Source of the DNA: Paenibacillus chitinolyticus NBRC 15660
GTDB lineage: Bacteria; Bacillota; Bacilli; Paenibacillales; NBRC-103111
NCBI RefSeq assembly: GCF_000739915.1
Contig: NZ_BBJT01000005.1
Coordinates: forward strand, 124,001 to 188,000
DNA: 64,000 bases
Reading direction: 5' to 3'
Below the pieces are notes generated by a model. That model was given only the letters and a program-made list of their open reading frames with translations. It searched no databases and was not told where the DNA came from. Position 1 is the stretch's first letter. Every line of letters starts with the position of its first letter. The translations under genes and the position numbers were made by a program. Below, in pieces: positions 9,552 through 18,249 of this stretch.

Positions 9552-10427
9552 TTATTCCGTTCCGTTTGTACTTTTCCCGCCGCCGGACAGCTGCTTCAGC
9601 ACATCCCGCAGGGCCGAAGCCGTCTGCTCGTACTTGATCCGGGCGTTGAGATCGGTAGCGGAATTCGCAAATGAATCGAGATCAGCCGTACACTGGCGGA
9701 GTGTGGAGATCAGTTCCACCTGGGGCTTCTCCAGGCTGATTCCTTTTGAATCGTCGTACAAATCGACGTACAGCTTATTCTGATCGCCTATCTGAGCGAG
9801 AAAAACATTGTCCGCGGTCGCGTTTATTTTAGCCAATTGTTTATTCAGCCATTCCCTTGTAAGCGAGGAGGCCGCAAGTTCGCTTTCGTCGACAACCCCG
9901 TCCACAATGACCGTGTGGGGAAGCTTGTCCGGGCCCATCTTCAGCCCCAGGTCGCCGGGCGTAAGCGGCTGCTTCTCTTTTTTGAGCAGAACGCTGAGCT
10001 CTCCGCTCGCTTCCAGCATGGCGAATTCGACGTCCGCCACTTGAAAAATACTCTTCGTGCGGAGTTGTTCCATCAGTTCGTCGGCCGTGTACCGCTCCTT
10101 CTTCAAATGATGTTCCAGAACACGTCCTTGACGGATGACGACTGTTCCTTTTCCTTCAAAAAAATGGCGGAGCCATTTGCTTTTCAGCGTCGTGAGTTCA
10201 AGGAGAAAAGGAACCACAAACCAAATCCCGAGCGCGACCACCCCGTGCAAGTAATGGGCTTCAATATCGGTCGACAAGAAGCCTGCCAATTCTCCCAGGG
10301 TGATACCCGTTACGTATTCAAAAAAAGAAAGCTGGGAAATTTGCTTCTTGCCCAAAATGCGGGTGATGGCAAAAAGCATGGCGATCGAACCGAGCGACCG
10401 CAGTACAATGACACCAATACCTTCCAC
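9552..10427 (-). CDS. DUF421 membrane protein (YetF-like), first gene of spoVA operon
   Basis: 291 residues: three N-terminal membrane segments, then a cytoplasmic part with the DUF421 signature (GKKQISQLSFFEYV and GITLGELA near residues 26-50) and a C-terminal DUF1657-like helical tail containing STLRQCTADLDSFA. Proteins of this family are linked to spoVA genes in several spore formers and some affect germination, but no reaction is established. It lies 18 bases upstream of spoVAC on the same strand and very likely heads that operon. Confidence 0.85.
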   Translation of the reverse strand: MEGIGVIVLRSLGSIAMLFAITRILGKKQISQLSFFEYVTGITLGELAGFLSTDIEAHYLHGVVALGIWFVVPFLLELTTLKSKWLRHFFEGKGTVVIRQGRVLEHHLKKERYTADELMEQLRTKSIFQVADVEFAMLEASGELSVLLKKEKQPLTPGDLGLKMGPDKLPHTVIVDGVVDESELAASSLTREWLNKQLAKINATADNVFLAQIGDQNKLYVDLYDDSKGISLEKPQVELISTLRQCTADLDSFANSATDLNARIKYEQTASALRDVLKQLSGGGKSTNGTE

Positions 10428-10475
10428 GGCTTAGCCTCCTCTCTTAACCAGAGCAGTTGATTGCATGACTCTTTT

Positions 10476-10505
10476 TAGCATGTCCGCAAAGGGCACAGGT
10501 ATGAA
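10476..10505 (-). promoter_or_regulatory. Possible sigma-G promoter for the DUF421-spoVA operon
   Basis: On the minus strand TTCATA and CATGCTA are 17 bases apart, close to the sigma-G pattern TGAATA and CATACTA, and lie about 50 bases upstream of the DUF421 start. SpoVA operons are forespore genes read by sigma-G, which fits. Confidence 0.4.
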
Positions 10506-10526
10506 AGGAAGGCCTTGGAAAAACAA

Positions 10527-10557
10527 GAAAACGGCCTCCTTCGCAGAAGCCGTTTTC
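10527..10557 (-). terminator. Terminator after the 22-residue membrane peptide gene
   Basis: GAAAACGGC pairs perfectly with GCCGTTTTC around a 13-base loop, followed on the minus strand by TTGTTTTT. Confidence 0.8.
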
Positions 10558-10570
10558 CGGTAATCCGTTA

Positions 10571-10639
10571 TCAGAAAAGAAATAAAATCGCCACAAGCAG
10601 TATAAACAGAACGAGTACAATCAGCATGTTCAGGTTCAC
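10571..10639 (-). CDS. Very small membrane peptide (22 aa), YjcZ/sporulation type
   Basis: A 22-residue frame begins with GTG, has GAAGGAGA close upstream and is followed by its own perfect terminator. The product is almost wholly hydrophobic, containing LIVLVLFILLVAILFLF, a run like the membrane helix of the short YjcZ family sporulation proteins, but it lacks their Gly/Tyr-rich head. The short length and lone transcription unit next to a spoVA operon suggest a sporulation membrane peptide; the family assignment is inference. Confidence 0.55.
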   Translation of the reverse strand: MNLNMLIVLVLFILLVAILFLF

Positions 10640-10699
10640 AGCCGTTTCTCCTTCAAGCGAGATTTCGAACGTGGAATATTCAGGAATACCCCATTATAT

Positions 10700-10713
10700 G
10701 CGTCTAGTGACGC
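10700..10713. promoter_or_regulatory. Palindrome GCGTC-TAGT-GACGC upstream of the small peptide gene
   Basis: A perfect 5-bp inverted repeat around a 4-base spacer lies about 60 bases upstream of the 22-residue peptide. It may be an operator or part of the promoter spacer; no regulator can be assigned. Confidence 0.3.
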
Positions 10714-10745
10714 AAATGATTGTTCGAAAGGTAAAGGCCGATCCG

Positions 10746-10764
10746 CCTATTTTATAAGAATAGG
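10746..10764. repeat. 19-bp near-palindrome upstream of the giant repeat gene
   Basis: CCTATT and AATAGG form the arms of an AT-rich imperfect palindrome about 80 bases before the TTG start of the 1903-residue gene. It could be a weak terminator for the left side or an operator. Confidence 0.3.
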
Positions 10765-10779
10765 AGGCTTTTCCCCAGC

Positions 10780-10805
10780 ACAAACACACATACGTACATA
10801 AGATA
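10780..10805 (+). promoter_or_regulatory. Possible sigma-K/sigma-E promoter of the giant repeat gene
   Basis: CATAAGATA at 10797-10805 fits the mother-cell -10 pattern CATANNNTA exactly. A GCAC with AC at 10780-10781 lies 15 bases upstream, slightly short of the usual sigma-K spacing. The element is about 40 bases from the TTG start. Mother-cell expression would fit a secretion-signal-less structural protein. Confidence 0.4.
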
Positions 10806-10846
10806 AAAGGCAGAAATTCAAAAAAATCAGAAGGAGGAACTTCCTC

Positions 10847-13800
10847 TTGTCTTTTCCCAGCGACAGTCAATTTTTTCCCGTGACTTTAAACGGCGTTCCC
10901 GTAGGCGATCCGGTTGCGGATGTGAGTCCGGCCAGTACGGATATCGTCGGGAATACCCAGTTCCCCGCCGCTTATGTTTCATACGATACGACTTATGTCT
11001 ATTTCCGTCTGAGGCTGAACGGAGACCCCCGCGCCAAAACCGGGTTTGATAACTTTGCCTGGGGGGTTCTTTTCAATACCGACAGCAATCCCGCCACTTA
11101 CGAATGGGTTCTTGCCGTCAACGGCCAGAATGCCAGTATCGATCTCATCGAAAATAAAATTAAAGTGCCGAACACCTTTAACGACCCGGCCGAAGGCATT
11201 GACGGAAAAGGGACGCCGGCCTATACGCGTCCGATTATCAATTTCGATCTGGCGCGGGTGAAACCGACCGGAGACGGGTCCCGTTTCGGCGGAAATGAAA
11301 ATTATTTTCTCGATTTTTTCATACCGGCTTCCGTCCTGTTCGGAGCGCTCGGGATTACGAGCCAGACGCCTCTCCAGTTTATTTTTTTCAGCTCCGCGAA
11401 CAATAACAACTTCAACAAAGATTTTCTGATTCCCGTAGGCAGCACGTTTACTTCGGGTTTCAGCGATCCCGTTGCGCCCCAAGGATTTAACGCGCAGGCT
11501 AGACTCGTCCTGGCCAAAACTTTGACCTCTTCGCCGGGTGCGGCCGTCCTGACCGGACAGGTGGCATCGTATACAGGGACCTTCGCGATATCGAACCAGG
11601 GGAAAAGCCAGGCCAACGCCGTGCTGGTTACCGATGTGTTCGGACTTGACACGGTATCCTCCCTGACCGTCTCCGGCGTTACGCAGGGCCTCTCCACGGT
11701 GAATCCGCTGAGCAGCACAATCAGTTGGAACGCGGGAAATCTTGCGCCCGGCCAGACTGTGACGCTGACTTTCATCGTGCAGGGAGCTTTCCTGACTGCC
11801 GGAGCGGGCAGCCGCATCCTGAATACGGCCGCGGGAACCGGATTCGACAGTCTGACCGGACAGGCGATTACAGCCGGTCCGGCAGCGAACTCTATTGCCG
11901 TCGTAACGGCCGGAGGCGTCACCGGCACCGTATACAACGGGATGACCGCACTGCCCCTTGCAGGCGCCGCCTTGCAGCTTACAAACGCCCAGAATCAGGC
12001 GCCCGTCAACCAAACGAGCGGAACCGGAGGGGCGTACGGTTTTTCCAATCTGGCACCGGGAACTTACACTCTCACGGTTTCTTTTGCCGGTTTCGCTGCC
12101 CAAACCGTACCTGTAACGGTTAACGCCGGTACCGTCACTCCGTTGGATATCACCCTGCGGCCGCAGCCGGCTTCTCTGAGCGGAACCGTTGCCGATCAGG
12201 CGGGAAACGTTCTTCCCGGAGCCGTTATCCGCATCCAATCCCCGTTCGGCGCCATCGTCGCCGAAACGACTGCCGGCGCGGCGGGACAATACCAGCTCTC
12301 GGTTCCCGCCGGAACGTATACCGTAATCGCGACCGCAAACGGCTTCCAGTCCCAGGTGAATACCCTGCAGCTTCAGCCGGCGCAAAGCGTATCCGCTTCG
12401 TTTAACCTCGCGGCTCTGCCGGGTACCGTAAGCGGCGTGATCACCGTCTCCGGGTCAGGAACTCCACTTGCCGGAGCGCTCGTTGAAGCGTTGAACGAAC
12501 GAGGCCAGCAGATCGCTACCGCCGTCAGCGCCGCGGACGGTTCGTATGCGATAAGCAGCCTCGCGCCGGGCAATTACCGCATCCGCGCAAGCGAGCCCTC
12601 CTTCACGACGGATATTGCCGGAGCAGCGGTCCTCGCGGGTCAGACGGCAACCGTCAATATCGGCTTAAGCCCCGCGCCCGGCACGCTTACCGGCCAGGTA
12701 ACGGACGCTTTGTCCGGCGTACCGCTAAGCGGCGCCGTCGTCCGTGTCGTCACGGCTGAAGGGATAACCGCGGCAACCGCGGTAACCGATGCCGGAGGAA
12801 CTTACGTCATCAACAGTCTGCAGCCGGTCAATTATACGGTCACGTTCAGCGAAACCGCGTATGCCAGCCAGACGACAGGTGTTTCGATTGCGCCCGGCGC
12901 CCAAAGCGTGCTGGATATCGCGCTGCAGCAGCTGGCCGGTTCCATTACCGGCGTTGTGACGGACCTGAACGGGAATCCTCTGGAAAATGCGGTGATCCGC
13001 ATTTTCATGAACAGTTTTGTCGTCGCCACGCTGAATGCCGACCAGAACGGACGGTTCGACATCCACGGGCTCGCTCCCGGTTCCTACATGGTCCGTGCCG
13101 AAACACCGGGTTACCAGCGCCAGCTGATCGGCGCTTTCATTCAGCCCGGAGAAATTGTCGAGGTCGATTTCGCCCTGGCTCCTCAGCCCGGCACTTTAAC
13201 GGGAACCGTTACAACGGGGACGTCGCCCGTACAGGGAGCGGTCCTCGTTGTGCGTCAGACGGACAACAGTGTAATCGGGCGGACAATTACTTCCGCCGAC
13301 GGCACTTTCGTACTGGAGGAGCTAGCGCCGGGAACTTATACGGCGGCTGTTTTTGCCGACGGGCTCCAGACGCAGATTAAAGGGTTCAGCATCACCCCCG
13401 ACCAGACGACCACCGTTTCTTATAACCTGGAGCCTTTACCGGGGATTCTTGCCGGAACCGTATACAATGCCTCCACTAACCAGCTCCTGGCGGATATTCC
13501 CGTTGCGGTACGCATTGTGGACACGAACGGACTTGTGATCCAAAGTTTGTTTACGGACCAGTTCGGCGCATTTACGGCTCCTAACCTGGCACCCGGCAGT
13601 TACACGGCGATCGTGTCCTCCACTGACTTTCAGACGAATCTCGTCAGCTTCCTGATCGCCGCCGGACAGACAACGACGATCCGCGCAGGTCTGATTCCGA
13701 GCCCCGGACAGATCAGCGGAACGGTAACCGCCGCCGGGACAGACACGGGCATTTCCGGCGCCTCCATCCGTGTCAGCAACTATACGGGGACGCTGATCGC

Positions 13801-16558
13801 TACCGTTCTTACCGACAGCAGCGGTTACTTCAGGGCAGAGGGCCTGGCTCCCGACACGTACATCGTCACGGCTTCCCAAACGGGTTTTCAGCAGGGCAGC
13901 ATCGGGGCCATTGTGAGCGCCGGTCAAACGACGACCACCGGTCTCAGCCTTCTCCCGCTTCCCGGATCGGTCAGCGGCGCGATCTTCCCCGCCGTGGACG
14001 GAACCGTGATCCAGATTTACGACCGGAACAATCTGCTGATCGAAGAAGAGCTGGTGAGCACGGGGAACGGGACATTCCGATTCGACTCCCTCGCACCGGG
14101 CGCCTATATCGTGACGGCAACACCGCCCGGTTACGCCGTCGCGAAAGCGGGCGCAGTCGTGGAAGCCGGACAGGAATCAAGCGTGACGCTTACTCTATCC
14201 CCGCTGTTGTCGGTGCTCACGGGCCGCATCACAGATACCGCGGACAGCCCTGTGGATACGGCCGTCATCCGGGTCTTAGACGGGAATGAAACCTTGCTGG
14301 GAACGGGTTATGCCGATGCAAACGGTGCTTATGTCGTCGACAACATTCCCGCAGGCAATCATTTTCTGGTGGTTTCGGCTCCCGGATTCTCAACCGTTGT
14401 CCTTGGCATAGCGGCCCTTCCCAGTGTGGATTTGACGGGAATCGACATCCGCCTCGTTCCCGATTCCGGGTCCGTCAGCGGGCAAATCACGAACGCTTCG
14501 GACGGAAGCCCGCTTCCTTCCGCCACTGTATTGATCCGCAGCGCGGACGTGAGCAACCTTCTTATTGCGACAGCTACCAGTTCCCTGTTCGGCAATTTCT
14601 TCGTAAGCGGTCTGTCTCCGGGTGCTTATACCGTAGTGGCGGAAGCGGAGGGATTCGCGGCAGGCACGGCCGGAGCTATCGTAGTCAGCGATCAGGAAAC
14701 CGCAGCCAGTCTGGCTCTCCGGCCCCTAAGCGGCGTAGTGACGGGCAGCATAACGGACGTCTCGGGCGCTACCCTGACCGGTTCGGAAACCCAGGTCAAA
14801 ATCTTCAACGAAGCGGGGATTCTCCTGTTCGCTTACCTGGCCGATGCGGACGGGCGCTTTACAACGCCGGAGCTGGCTCCCGGCAGCTATGTCCTTACGG
14901 CATCCGCTCCGGGCTTCGCTTCCGCCTCCGTGCTCGCCACGGTCACTGCCGGTTCGGCGGACACCGTTACGCTCGTTTTGACCCAGCAAAATTCGCTCCT
15001 GACCGGCAATGTCATCAACCGGAACGGATCCGCTCCCGTACCCGGAAGCATGGTCACTCTGCTGAATGCGGCCGGTCAGACGGTCGATCAATCGGTTGCC
15101 GATCTAAGCGGAAATTTTACGATCGACAAAGTAACCGCCGGTGCCTATACACTGAGCGTTACCGGTGACGGTTTCGGCAGCACCTCTCTCGGTGTCGTGC
15201 TCCGGCCCGGGCAGACGACGGCCGTCACCGTCCCGCTGGAGCCGTCACCCGGCAGTGTCAGCGGCTTCGTCATCGACCGTGTCACTTCAGCCCCTCTGGC
15301 GGGTGCGGACGTGCGGATCGAAGACGCGGCCGGTGTGCCGGTTAATACGGTTCAAACCGACAGCAGCGGGTTTTATCTCTTCAATAATCTCAGTTCCGGA
15401 GATTATAAAGTGACAGCCGAAGCGGCCGGTTTCGGCTCGCAAAACGGCGGCGCTCCGGTGGCTCCCGGGCGGAGCACCGACTACAGCTTTGCCTTGAGCC
15501 CGCTGCCTGCTTCTCTATCCGGCACGGTGACTAGCGCCGCCGGCGCCAGGCCGCTTGCCGGTGTCTTTGTGGAAGTCCGCCAGCTCAACACTTACGGCAC
15601 CGTCTTGACGGATACGACGACTGACGCGGCCGGCCGTTATACGCTGGACGGCCTTGCAGCCGGCAATTACACGGTCGTGTTCAGCCTAGCGGGCTTTGGC
15701 CAGCAGACGGACGCCTTTTTTGCCGCCCCCGGGCAAAATACGGGCGTGGACGCCCGGCTGTCTCCGACGTCAAACGATTTGAACGGGACGGTCGTGACGC
15801 CGCCAACCGTTCCCGTGTTTCCGCCTCCTCCGGTCGTGGACGTCTACGACGACCGGAACACGCCGGTCGTGACGGTCCCGACGGACCCGTCCGGGCAGTT
15901 CACGGCTGACGGGATAGCCGCGGGGGACTACACGGTCATCGTGCAGAAACCCGGCCTGTCGTACAGCCAGCAGGTTGTAACGGTCGTTCCCGGCTTTACC
16001 CCGAATATCGTTCTCTCTCCGGGGAGCCCGCCATTTGCCGTTACGGGTGCCGTTCAGGACGAATCGACCGGCAATCCGGTTCCGGGCGCTTCCGTCCAGA
16101 TCCTGAACGAGAATTTAACGCCGGTCGACCGGACGCTGGCCGACGGAACGGGTCTGTTCCTGCTGGGCGGCCTGCGCCCCGGAAGTTACACGGTCACCGT
16201 ATCCAGCGAGCTCTTCGGCTCCAAGTCGGCCGCAGTCTCCCTGGCTGCCGGAACTCCGCCTCCCCCTGTAGCCGTGGCGCTGAACCCTTTGTTCGGCACT
16301 TTGACGGGCACGGTAACGGACAGGAACGGACGGCTCTTAGCCAACGTGTTCGTTCAGCTCTTCGATCCTTCCGGGCTCTTCCTGAGAAGCGTGACAACCA
16401 GTACCAGTGGCGTGTATACGGTCACTAACCTGGCCCCCGGCTTCTATTCCGCGCGCTATACGCTCGAAGACAAACAACCGGCCGTGCGCACACTGATCAT
16501 CGCCGCAAATGAAACGACCGTTCTAAATGTCGTCCTGGAAGACGATACGGAAGAATAA
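10847..16558 (+). CDS. Giant repeat protein: 18 carboxypeptidase-regulatory-like domains
   Basis: 1903 residues, starting at TTG with GAAGGAGG about nine bases upstream. Residues 1 to about 225 are a unique beta-rich domain; about 226-345 resemble a DUF11 domain (opening LVLAKTLTSSPGA). From about 352 to the end there are 18 units of 82-90 residues, each with an xSGTVTD opening, a GxYxxxxLAPGxYTV centre and a closing GQTTxVxxxLxPxPG, the pattern of carboxypeptidase-regulatory-like or Cna-B-like domains. The units are diverged, so this is an old array. There is no signal peptide, no LPXTG and no anchor. It stands alone between two terminators and a mother-cell-type promoter, so a spore coat or appendage role is possible. 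That is inference; a secreted adhesin using another export route is the alternative. Confidence 0.85.
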   Translation: MSFPSDSQFFPVTLNGVPVGDPVADVSPASTDIVGNTQFPAAYVSYDTTYVYFRLRLNGDPRAKTGFDNFAWGVLFNTDSNPATYEWVLAVNGQNASIDLIENKIKVPNTFNDPAEGIDGKGTPAYTRPIINFDLARVKPTGDGSRFGGNENYFLDFFIPASVLFGALGITSQTPLQFIFFSSANNNNFNKDFLIPVGSTFTSGFSDPVAPQGFNAQARLVLAKTLTSSPGAAVLTGQVASYTGTFAISNQGKSQANAVLVTDVFGLDTVSSLTVSGVTQGLSTVNPLSSTISWNAGNLAPGQTVTLTFIVQGAFLTAGAGSRILNTAAGTGFDSLTGQAITAGPAANSIAVVTAGGVTGTVYNGMTALPLAGAALQLTNAQNQAPVNQTSGTGGAYGFSNLAPGTYTLTVSFAGFAAQTVPVTVNAGTVTPLDITLRPQPASLSGTVADQAGNVLPGAVIRIQSPFGAIVAETTAGAAGQYQLSVPAGTYTVIATANGFQSQVNTLQLQPAQSVSASFNLAALPGTVSGVITVSGSGTPLAGALVEALNERGQQIATAVSAADGSYAISSLAPGNYRIRASEPSFTTDIAGAAVLAGQTATVNIGLSPAPGTLTGQVTDALSGVPLSGAVVRVVTAEGITAATAVTDAGGTYVINSLQPVNYTVTFSETAYASQTTGVSIAPGAQSVLDIALQQLAGSITGVVTDLNGNPLENAVIRIFMNSFVVATLNADQNGRFDIHGLAPGSYMVRAETPGYQRQLIGAFIQPGEIVEVDFALAPQPGTLTGTVTTGTSPVQGAVLVVRQTDNSVIGRTITSADGTFVLEELAPGTYTAAVFADGLQTQIKGFSITPDQTTTVSYNLEPLPGILAGTVYNASTNQLLADIPVAVRIVDTNGLVIQSLFTDQFGAFTAPNLAPGSYTAIVSSTDFQTNLVSFLIAAGQTTTIRAGLIPSPGQISGTVTAAGTDTGISGASIRVSNYTGTLIATVLTDSSGYFRAEGLAPDTYIVTASQTGFQQGSIGAIVSAGQTTTTGLSLLPLPGSVSGAIFPAVDGTVIQIYDRNNLLIEEELVSTGNGTFRFDSLAPGAYIVTATPPGYAVAKAGAVVEAGQESSVTLTLSPLLSVLTGRITDTADSPVDTAVIRVLDGNETLLGTGYADANGAYVVDNIPAGNHFLVVSAPGFSTVVLGIAALPSVDLTGIDIRLVPDSGSVSGQITNASDGSPLPSATVLIRSADVSNLLIATATSSLFGNFFVSGLSPGAYTVVAEAEGFAAGTAGAIVVSDQETAASLALRPLSGVVTGSITDVSGATLTGSETQVKIFNEAGILLFAYLADADGRFTTPELAPGSYVLTASAPGFASASVLATVTAGSADTVTLVLTQQNSLLTGNVINRNGSAPVPGSMVTLLNAAGQTVDQSVADLSGNFTIDKVTAGAYTLSVTGDGFGSTSLGVVLRPGQTTAVTVPLEPSPGSVSGFVIDRVTSAPLAGADVRIEDAAGVPVNTVQTDSSGFYLFNNLSSGDYKVTAEAAGFGSQNGGAPVAPGRSTDYSFALSPLPASLSGTVTSAAGARPLAGVFVEVRQLNTYGTVLTDTTTDAAGRYTLDGLAAGNYTVVFSLAGFGQQTDAFFAAPGQNTGVDARLSPTSNDLNGTVVTPPTVPVFPPPPVVDVYDDRNTPVVTVPTDPSGQFTADGIAAGDYTVIVQKPGLSYSQQVVTVVPGFTPNIVLSPGSPPFAVTGAVQDESTGNPVPGASVQILNENLTPVDRTLADGTGLFLLGGLRPGSYTVTVSSELFGSKSAAVSLAAGTPPPPVAVALNPLFGTLTGTVTDRNGRLLANVFVQLFDPSGLFLRSVTTSTSGVYTVTNLAPGFYSARYTLEDKQPAVRTLIIAANETTVLNVVLEDDTEE

Positions 16559-16568
16559 ACGAATCACG

Positions 16569-16606
16569 AAAAAATCCCCGTCGGATTTCTCCGGCCGGGA
16601 TTTTTT
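16569..16606. terminator. Bidirectional terminator after the giant repeat gene
   Basis: AAAAATCCC and GGGATTTTT enclose an inner CGG/CCG stem just after the stop at 16558. The flanking A and T runs allow termination from both sides, which suits the convergent cation efflux gene. Confidence 0.8.
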
Positions 16607-16662
16607 GTGATCTTTTCCACGGTTGAAAAGGTTTAAACGATTCGATCGGAGGCCGTTACCGG

Positions 16663-17649
16663 TTACCGGTCGGCGGCGGGCACCCAGTCTTTCACGCCGT
16701 TGTCTTCGAGAATCCCCAACGTGACGTCCGCGATATCGGGGTCTCCCAGCAGCTTGTCGCGCACACGGAATTTGATATCGTCCGCTTCGGCAAGCGTCAG
16801 GCCCGGTTTCAGTTCGATCAAGCCTTCCACATGGTAGTACCGGCCTTCCTGAAGAACGCGCAGCTGATAAATGTCCGTCACCAGCGATTCGGCAAAGATA
16901 AGGGCGGACACCTTGTCCTCCACGTCCGGAGGCGCGGATACGCCGATGAGGCCGACCATATTGTCGTAGCCGACGCGGAACGCGACGAATATCATAAGCA
17001 AACCGATCAGGACAGTCATCAACCCGTCAAGGGCACTGAAATTCGTAAGCGAGGTAACCACCACCGCAATAAGTGCCAGCAGAGCACCCGTGGTCGCAAC
17101 CAGATCTTCGTAGAAGACGAGCCGCGTCGGAGGCGCCGCACGTTTCACATGCTTGAAGGAAGCCTTGACGATTCCAAAACCGGACGCTTCCGCCCTGGAT
17201 TCTTTGATGACCTCCTTCATCGCCTTGTACAGCACGTAGCCGTCAATCACGATCGACAGGATCAGAACCGAAAGATTCAGCCAAAATCCGTGCGATTCGG
17301 CCGGTTGCTGCAGCAGGTGCAGCCCTTCTCTTATCGTTTCGTAGGCCATGAAGGTGACGACGAGAACCGCAATCATGCAGAAGATATTGATGACGCGGCC
17401 GAAACCCGTCGGAAATCGGCGGGTCGCCTTTTTCTCCGCAAGTACGCTTCCGGTAAATACGAACATCTGGTTGACGGCATCCGCAATGGAGTGCATGGTG
17501 GACGCAAACATGGCACCGCTGCCCGTGAGCGATGCGGCGACACCTTTTACGATGGCAATTATCGTATTGCCCAAGGCCGCCGTAGCCGAAGACATATTGC
17601 CTTTCTTGATCAATTCCAACCAATTCGTACGTTCAGCATCCGGGCTCAT
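16663..17649 (-). CDS. Cation diffusion facilitator family transporter
   Basis: 328 residues. About six membrane segments are followed by a C-terminal cytoplasmic metal-binding domain. The second membrane segment carries HSIAD (His53, Asp57), the usual metal site, but the matching site in segment five reads YEDLVATTG, with Glu in place of His, as in ZnT9-like branch members. Such proteins export divalent cations against protons; the metal cannot be named from sequence. The ATG has AGGAGG 12 bases upstream. It converges on the giant repeat gene. Confidence 0.88.
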   Translation of the reverse strand: MSPDAERTNWLELIKKGNMSSATAALGNTIIAIVKGVAASLTGSGAMFASTMHSIADAVNQMFVFTGSVLAEKKATRRFPTGFGRVINIFCMIAVLVVTFMAYETIREGLHLLQQPAESHGFWLNLSVLILSIVIDGYVLYKAMKEVIKESRAEASGFGIVKASFKHVKRAAPPTRLVFYEDLVATTGALLALIAVVVTSLTNFSALDGLMTVLIGLLMIFVAFRVGYDNMVGLIGVSAPPDVEDKVSALIFAESLVTDIYQLRVLQEGRYYHVEGLIELKPGLTLAEADDIKFRVRDKLLGDPDIADVTLGILEDNGVKDWVPAADR

Positions 17650-17848
17650 AAGAAAATAAATCCTCCTAGGTAAAAAGGTAGTTTAGGGATAGGTTACCAC
17701 GAAACCATTCCGCCAAATCATCCATACGCGGGAAGGGTAAAAGCGGTTTCATTGTCCAACCCGAAAAACCCCCTTTCATTTGCGCGCTTCGGGCAAGTCA
17801 TTCTTGCCGACAGCCATGCAATAGAAAGGGGATTCGTGTCCGGACCGG

Positions 17849-18139
17849 TCAGCTCCAGACGTTCTGTCTTTCTTTGGACTGGATCGCGCCCGACGGGTCC
17901 AGATCCACTTCGCCGTCGGCCGCCGAATCGTCGGCCCGCAGCCCGATCCGCTCGTGGGCGCTGACATCCTCGAATATTTTGAGCGGAATCGTATCGTCGG
18001 CGGACTTGCCGCCTGCCGTTACGTCTTCAAAAGCGGACTGGCGGATTTCACCGCCCCGGGTATCCGTTAAGCCTCTGGCTCCGGGCCCGGTCTTTGCCGG
18101 CGTGTCCGCTTGCCTTCCGCTCTCGGTCTGCCTGCTCAC
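17849..18139 (-). CDS. Small acidic hydrophilic protein of unknown function
   Basis: 96 residues from a GTG start at 18139 with GAGGAGGA seven bases upstream, a very good ribosome binding site. The product is rich in Asp, Glu, Ser, Arg and Gly, lacks membrane segments and looks disordered. No family was recognised. It is 110 bases downstream of the ABC transporter operon on the same strand and could be read through from it or be independent. Confidence 0.55.
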   Translation of the reverse strand: MSRQTESGRQADTPAKTGPGARGLTDTRGGEIRQSAFEDVTAGGKSADDTIPLKIFEDVSAHERIGLRADDSAADGEVDLDPSGAIQSKERQNVWS

Positions 18140-18249
18140 TGCGCATTCCTCCTCGTCATCGTTGTCGCTATCCTCGCGGAAAAGGTTCCGATGATAGGTT
18201 TCCCGACTGCCGACATGCTACTCCCGCAGCCTCCCCATCCTTACCCGGC

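Noticed and set aside
10979-12385. Open frame of 468 codons inside the giant repeat gene on the minus strand
   Set aside because: It is antisense to the repeat array; its repeated look comes from the array itself.
11900-16558. Periodic DNA that could suggest a CRISPR or minisatellite array
   Set aside because: The period of about 255 bases comes from protein domains with diverged DNA; there are no identical repeats or spacers.
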